From positions 1 to 64,000 of the forward strand of contig NZ_ML133698.1 in assembly GCF_003985155.1 (NCBI RefSeq): a stretch of 64,000 bases of DNA, given 5' to 3'. The position numbers were made by a program, and so were the translations under genes. This document shows positions 60,890 to 64,000 of the stretch, piece after piece (the stretch's first letter is position 1; each line of letters opens with the position of its first letter). Under the pieces are notes generated by a model, which was not told where the DNA came from, searched no databases, and saw nothing but the letters and a program-made list of their open reading frames with translations. Source of the DNA: Rhizobium vallis (GTDB lineage: Bacteria > Pseudomonadota > Alphaproteobacteria > Rhizobiales > Rhizobiaceae).

Positions 60890-61819
60890 ATGAAAACGGC
60901 CATGCTCGCATCCATCGCCCTGGCGATGTCCGTCTCCGCCGCCAGTGCCCAGACGATCGGCGTCTCGATGTCCGATCTCGACAAATTTAGGACGGTGCTC
61001 CTCAACGGCGTCCTCTCGCACGGGCAGACGATCTCAGGCCTCAAGCTTGTCACCGAAAACGCCAAGGGCGACAACGAACTGCAGAAGAAGCAGGTCCAGA
61101 AGCTCATTGCCGACAAGGTCGACGCGATCATCCTGGCGGTCTCCGATGGCGATCTCGGGCCGCAAATGACCAAGATGGCGGCAGATGCCGGCATTCCGCT
61201 TGTCTACATTAACAACGTGCCCTCCAATCTGCTCGACCTGCCGGAAAATCAGGTCGTGGTTGCCTCCAACGAGAAGGAATCCGGCACGCTGGAGACGAAG
61301 CAGGTCTGCGCGCTCCTCAAGGGCAAGGGCCGTGTCGTGGTGCTGATGGGCGAACCCTTCCACGCGGCCGCCCGCGCCCGCACCCAGGACATATCGGACG
61401 TGATCGCGACACCGGAATGCAAGGGCCTCGAGATCGTCGAGCGGCAGGCGGCCTATTGGTCGCGCGATTATGCCGACCAGCAGATGCAGGAATGGCTCGC
61501 CGCCGACGTCAAGTTCGACGCCGTCATCGCCAATAATGACGAGATGGCGCTCGGCGCGATCCGCGCCATGAAGAAGGCCGGCATGCCGATGAAGGATGTC
61601 GTCGTCGCCGGCGTCGATGCGACCGACGATGCGCTCGCCGCGATGGTATCAGGCGATCTCGATGTCACCATTCTCCAGAGCGCCGTCGGGCAGGGTGCCG
61701 CCGCGGTCGATGCTGCCGTGAAGCTCGTCAACAAGGAGAAGGTGCCGCGCGAAAACAACGTTCCCTTCGAACTCGTGACGCCTGAGAACATTTCCAAATA
61801 CCTGCCGAAGAGCCAGTGA
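60890..61819 (+). CDS. RbsB-like periplasmic sugar-binding protein, linked to a chemoreceptor
   Basis: A 309-aa class I periplasmic binding protein. The signal peptide is KTAMLASIALAMSVSAASA-QT, the fold start TIGVSMSDLDKFRTVLLNG, with NAKGDNELQKKQVQKLIADKVDAIIL and VIANNDEMALGAIRAMKKAG typical of ribose/xylose binders. No permease or ATPase gene accompanies it. A chemoreceptor gene follows after 16 nt, suggesting the pair form a sugar-sensing unit. RBS is AGGAAAA before ATG 60890. Confidence 0.9.
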   Translation: MKTAMLASIALAMSVSAASAQTIGVSMSDLDKFRTVLLNGVLSHGQTISGLKLVTENAKGDNELQKKQVQKLIADKVDAIILAVSDGDLGPQMTKMAADAGIPLVYINNVPSNLLDLPENQVVVASNEKESGTLETKQVCALLKGKGRVVVLMGEPFHAAARARTQDISDVIATPECKGLEIVERQAAYWSRDYADQQMQEWLAADVKFDAVIANNDEMALGAIRAMKKAGMPMKDVVVAGVDATDDALAAMVSGDLDVTILQSAVGQGAAAVDAAVKLVNKEKVPRENNVPFELVTPENISKYLPKSQ

Positions 61820-61835
61820 GCATAAGAGGGCTATC

Positions 61836-63980
61836 ATGTTGCATTTCTGGAATAAATTCGGCATCCGCGCGCAGATTACTTCCGGCTTCGTGCCGCTGAT
61901 CATGCTGATGAGCCTGCTCACCGTCAGCGCGATTTCGGGCATGAACGGGCTTGCCGCCATCTTCGCCTCCTACCGCGCCACGGCAGGCCAGAGTCTCGCC
62001 ATCTCCGATTACAGCGATCAGCTGCACGAGATCCAGATGTCGGCGGAAGCCTTCCGCTCGACGCCGACTCAGGCCGTGGTCGACAGCTTCCGCGCCGGCG
62101 TGAAGGCTTTTGAGGCGGACGATCCGCGTTTTGCCGACAACAAGGACCTGCAGTCTGGTCTTACCGCGATCCGTCAGGATATTACCGCCTACGGCAAAGC
62201 CTTCGAACAGATCGTCTCGCTTCAGGCCCGCCGCGACCTGCTGATTTCCAAGGTCACCGAATTCGGCCCCTGGACCAGCATCGCGCTCAACGACGTCGCG
62301 CGCAGCGCCTGGCGTCAGGACGACGTGGCTCTGCTGCACATGACGGCAACGACGCTGGAGGCGCTGAACCGCAGCCTCTATTTCTCCGAACGTTTCGTGC
62401 ATTCGGACGATTTTGCCGCTTACGACGCGGCGCAGGCAGCTCTTGCCGAGGCGGTTTCGCTGAACGATGCGGCCGCCAAGGCCGCGAAGAACGAGCTGCA
62501 GAAGAAGCGCCTGATGGGCGCCGGCCAGCTCATGCAGAACTACACCGCCCGCCTCGGCGACATGAAGGACGTGCTGCAGGCCTCCGGCAATATCCGCCAG
62601 ACGCAGCTCAACGTGCTCGCGCCGAAGATATCGGGCGAGTTCAAGGATCTGCAGGCGACGGTGAGCGGCGCGCAGAAGAACCTGGACGGTTCAGTCGAAT
62701 CCATGGTTTCCTCCGCGACCAGCACGACGCTCGTCATCAGCGGCCTCCTGATCGTCATCGGCCTCGTGCTCTCCTATTTTGTCGGCCGGCTGATTTCCTC
62801 TGCCGTGCGCGGCATGGCGCAATCCATGGAGCAGTTGGCCCGCGGCGAGGAAAAGATCGTGATCACGGGCGTCGAGCATCGTCATGAACTCGGCGCCATG
62901 GCGCGTTCGCTGAAGGTCTTCCAGGAGACGGGACGCGCCAAGCTGATTGCCGAAGCCAATGCCGAACGCGCCCGCCTTGCCGCCGAAGAAGAGCGGCTGC
63001 GCCAGGAAGCCGAGCGGCTCAGCGACGCGCAGGTGATGGAGCATGCCTTCCGCCAGATTTCGCTCGGCCTCGATGCGCTCTCGAAGGGCGATCTCTCCGT
63101 TCGCGTCGGCGAGGTCGACCACCGCTATGTCAGGATCCGCGATCACTTCAACAGCTCGGTCGCAAGCCTCGAGGAAGCGATCGATTCCGTCATTCGCGCG
63201 GTCACGACGATCCGATCCGGCCTTGCGGAAATCTCGACGGCCTCCAACGATCTTGCCCGTCGCACCGAGCAGCAGGCCGCTTCACTCGAAGAAACCGTCG
63301 CAGCTCTCGGTGACGTCACCCGCGGCGTCAACGGAACGGCGGAAGGCGCCAGCCGCGCCCAGGCTGTCGTGGCGACGGCCCGCACCAATGCCGAAAAGGG
63401 CGGCGAGATCGTCTCCCGCGCCATCGCCGCGATGACGGAGATCCAGAATTCGTCGTCGAAGATCGGCAACATCATCAGCGTCATCGATGAGATCGCCTTC
63501 CAGACCAACCTGCTGGCGCTGAACGCCGGCGTCGAAGCGGCGCGCGCCGGCGAGGCCGGCAAGGGCTTTGCCGTGGTTGCCCAGGAGGTGCGAGAACTGG
63601 CTCAGCGCTCAGCCAACGCGGCGAGAGAGATCAAGCAATTGATTTCCACCTCATCGACGCAGGTCAAGACAGGTGTCGAGCTGGTCGGCGAATCCGGCGT
63701 CTCGCTCGAACAGATCGTCGAACAGGTGACCGCGATGAATGCGACGGTCGCCGAGATTGCGGTGGCGGCCCGCGAGCAGGCCACAAGCCTGCGCGAGGTT
63801 TCGGCCGCCGGCGACCAGATGGACAAGGTGACGCAGCAGAACGCCGCGATGGTCGAAGAGACCACGGCGGCTGCCCAGAGCCTGACACAGGAAACCGAAA
63901 GCCTCGCCGAGCTGCTGCGCCGGTTCAGGACCGGCAGCGGCCGGGCATCGGAACATCGCCACTACGCCATGGCATCCTGA
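61836..63980 (+). CDS. Methyl-accepting chemotaxis protein
   Basis: A 714-aa chemoreceptor. Helix 1 is ITSGFVPLIMLMSLLTVSAISGM and a periplasmic helical domain of about 250 residues follows. Helix 2 is TTLVISGLLIVIGLVLSYFV, then HAMP (LISSAVRGMAQSMEQLARGE), a second HAMP-like unit, and the signalling domain with tip IDEIAFQTNLLALNAGVEAARAG. There is no C-terminal CheR-binding pentapeptide. It is apparently co-transcribed with the binding-protein gene. The last 20 bases of the window hold nothing recognisable. Confidence 0.93.
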   Translation: MLHFWNKFGIRAQITSGFVPLIMLMSLLTVSAISGMNGLAAIFASYRATAGQSLAISDYSDQLHEIQMSAEAFRSTPTQAVVDSFRAGVKAFEADDPRFADNKDLQSGLTAIRQDITAYGKAFEQIVSLQARRDLLISKVTEFGPWTSIALNDVARSAWRQDDVALLHMTATTLEALNRSLYFSERFVHSDDFAAYDAAQAALAEAVSLNDAAAKAAKNELQKKRLMGAGQLMQNYTARLGDMKDVLQASGNIRQTQLNVLAPKISGEFKDLQATVSGAQKNLDGSVESMVSSATSTTLVISGLLIVIGLVLSYFVGRLISSAVRGMAQSMEQLARGEEKIVITGVEHRHELGAMARSLKVFQETGRAKLIAEANAERARLAAEEERLRQEAERLSDAQVMEHAFRQISLGLDALSKGDLSVRVGEVDHRYVRIRDHFNSSVASLEEAIDSVIRAVTTIRSGLAEISTASNDLARRTEQQAASLEETVAALGDVTRGVNGTAEGASRAQAVVATARTNAEKGGEIVSRAIAAMTEIQNSSSKIGNIISVIDEIAFQTNLLALNAGVEAARAGEAGKGFAVVAQEVRELAQRSANAAREIKQLISTSSTQVKTGVELVGESGVSLEQIVEQVTAMNATVAEIAVAAREQATSLREVSAAGDQMDKVTQQNAAMVEETTAAAQSLTQETESLAELLRRFRTGSGRASEHRHYAMAS

Positions 63981-64000
63981 CGCGCTGATCCAGGCAAGCA

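Noticed and set aside
1..64000. CRISPR arrays, tRNA or rRNA genes, insertion sequences, integrases
   Set aside because: No regularly spaced direct repeats, no cloverleaf-like sequence and no transposase or integrase motif were noticed on reading; the only mobile-type sequence is the RIME1 repeat.

Overview
The window looks like an accessory replicon (probably a plasmid) of a member of the Rhizobiaceae, most likely Rhizobium. This rests on a 108-bp RIME1-type repeat, RirA-like iron boxes (TGA-N9-TCA), GGAAC-N16-CGTT general-stress promoters, a second-type nuo cluster, many ABC uptake systems, FCD-type GntR regulators and methyl-accepting chemotaxis proteins. No tRNA, rRNA, CRISPR array, integrase or transposase was seen.

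Region 1 (about 0.5-12.9 kb) is a siderophore locus. A tightly overlapping plus-strand operon encodes a short SbnI/SerK-like free-serine kinase, an SbnH-like PLP decarboxylase, an SbnA-like beta-substitution enzyme, an opine dehydrogenase (not SbnB), one IucA/IucC (NIS) synthetase, an MFS exporter and a BtuFCD/FecBCDE-type importer. A TonB-dependent receptor faces it convergently. This enzyme set does not match staphyloferrin B, which needs three NIS synthetases plus SbnB and SbnG. It matches step by step what is needed to build rhizobactin, the opine-like ethylenediamine/lysine/malate siderophore known chemically from a rhizobium. This is the most interesting proposal in the window.

Region 2 (13.2-29.9 kb) is a complete but rearranged complex I cluster. 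nuoH, nuoI and a CBS-domain gene are on the plus strand and converge on a long minus-strand operon, nuoJ-K-[MrpD-like]-[84-aa membrane protein]-[MnhD-like]-M-N-A-B-C-D-E-F-G. A classical nuoL is replaced by a coupled three-gene cassette, giving four antiporter-like subunits. A RIME1 element lies at the convergence point and supplies the nuoG stop codon.

Region 3 (30.1-36.8 kb) holds an NfeD protease-slipin pair, a chemoreceptor, a small membrane protein, and an HPP-CBS membrane protein.

Region 4 (36.9-46.1 kb) is a quinate/shikimate-type catabolic island. It has two tandem paralogous FCD regulators, a 3-dehydroshikimate dehydratase (quiC), a polar-amino-acid-type ABC transporter, a type II dehydroquinase, a shikimate/quinate dehydrogenase-like protein and a Gfo/Idh/MocA oxidoreductase. 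Together these would take up hydroaromatic acids and feed protocatechuate to the beta-ketoadipate pathway.

Region 5 (46.2-51.8 kb) contains an orphan groEL, small stress-type proteins (one DUF2934) behind EcfG-like promoters, a truncated HD-domain gene, and a TctD/TctE-like two-component pair with an unusual receiver.

Region 6 (51.9-64 kb) contains a NitT/TauT-type ABC importer (minus strand), a LacI regulator divergent from an alpha-L-fucosidase plus sugar ABC operon without its own ATPase and with clear operators, and an isolated RbsB-like binding protein directly upstream of a chemoreceptor gene.
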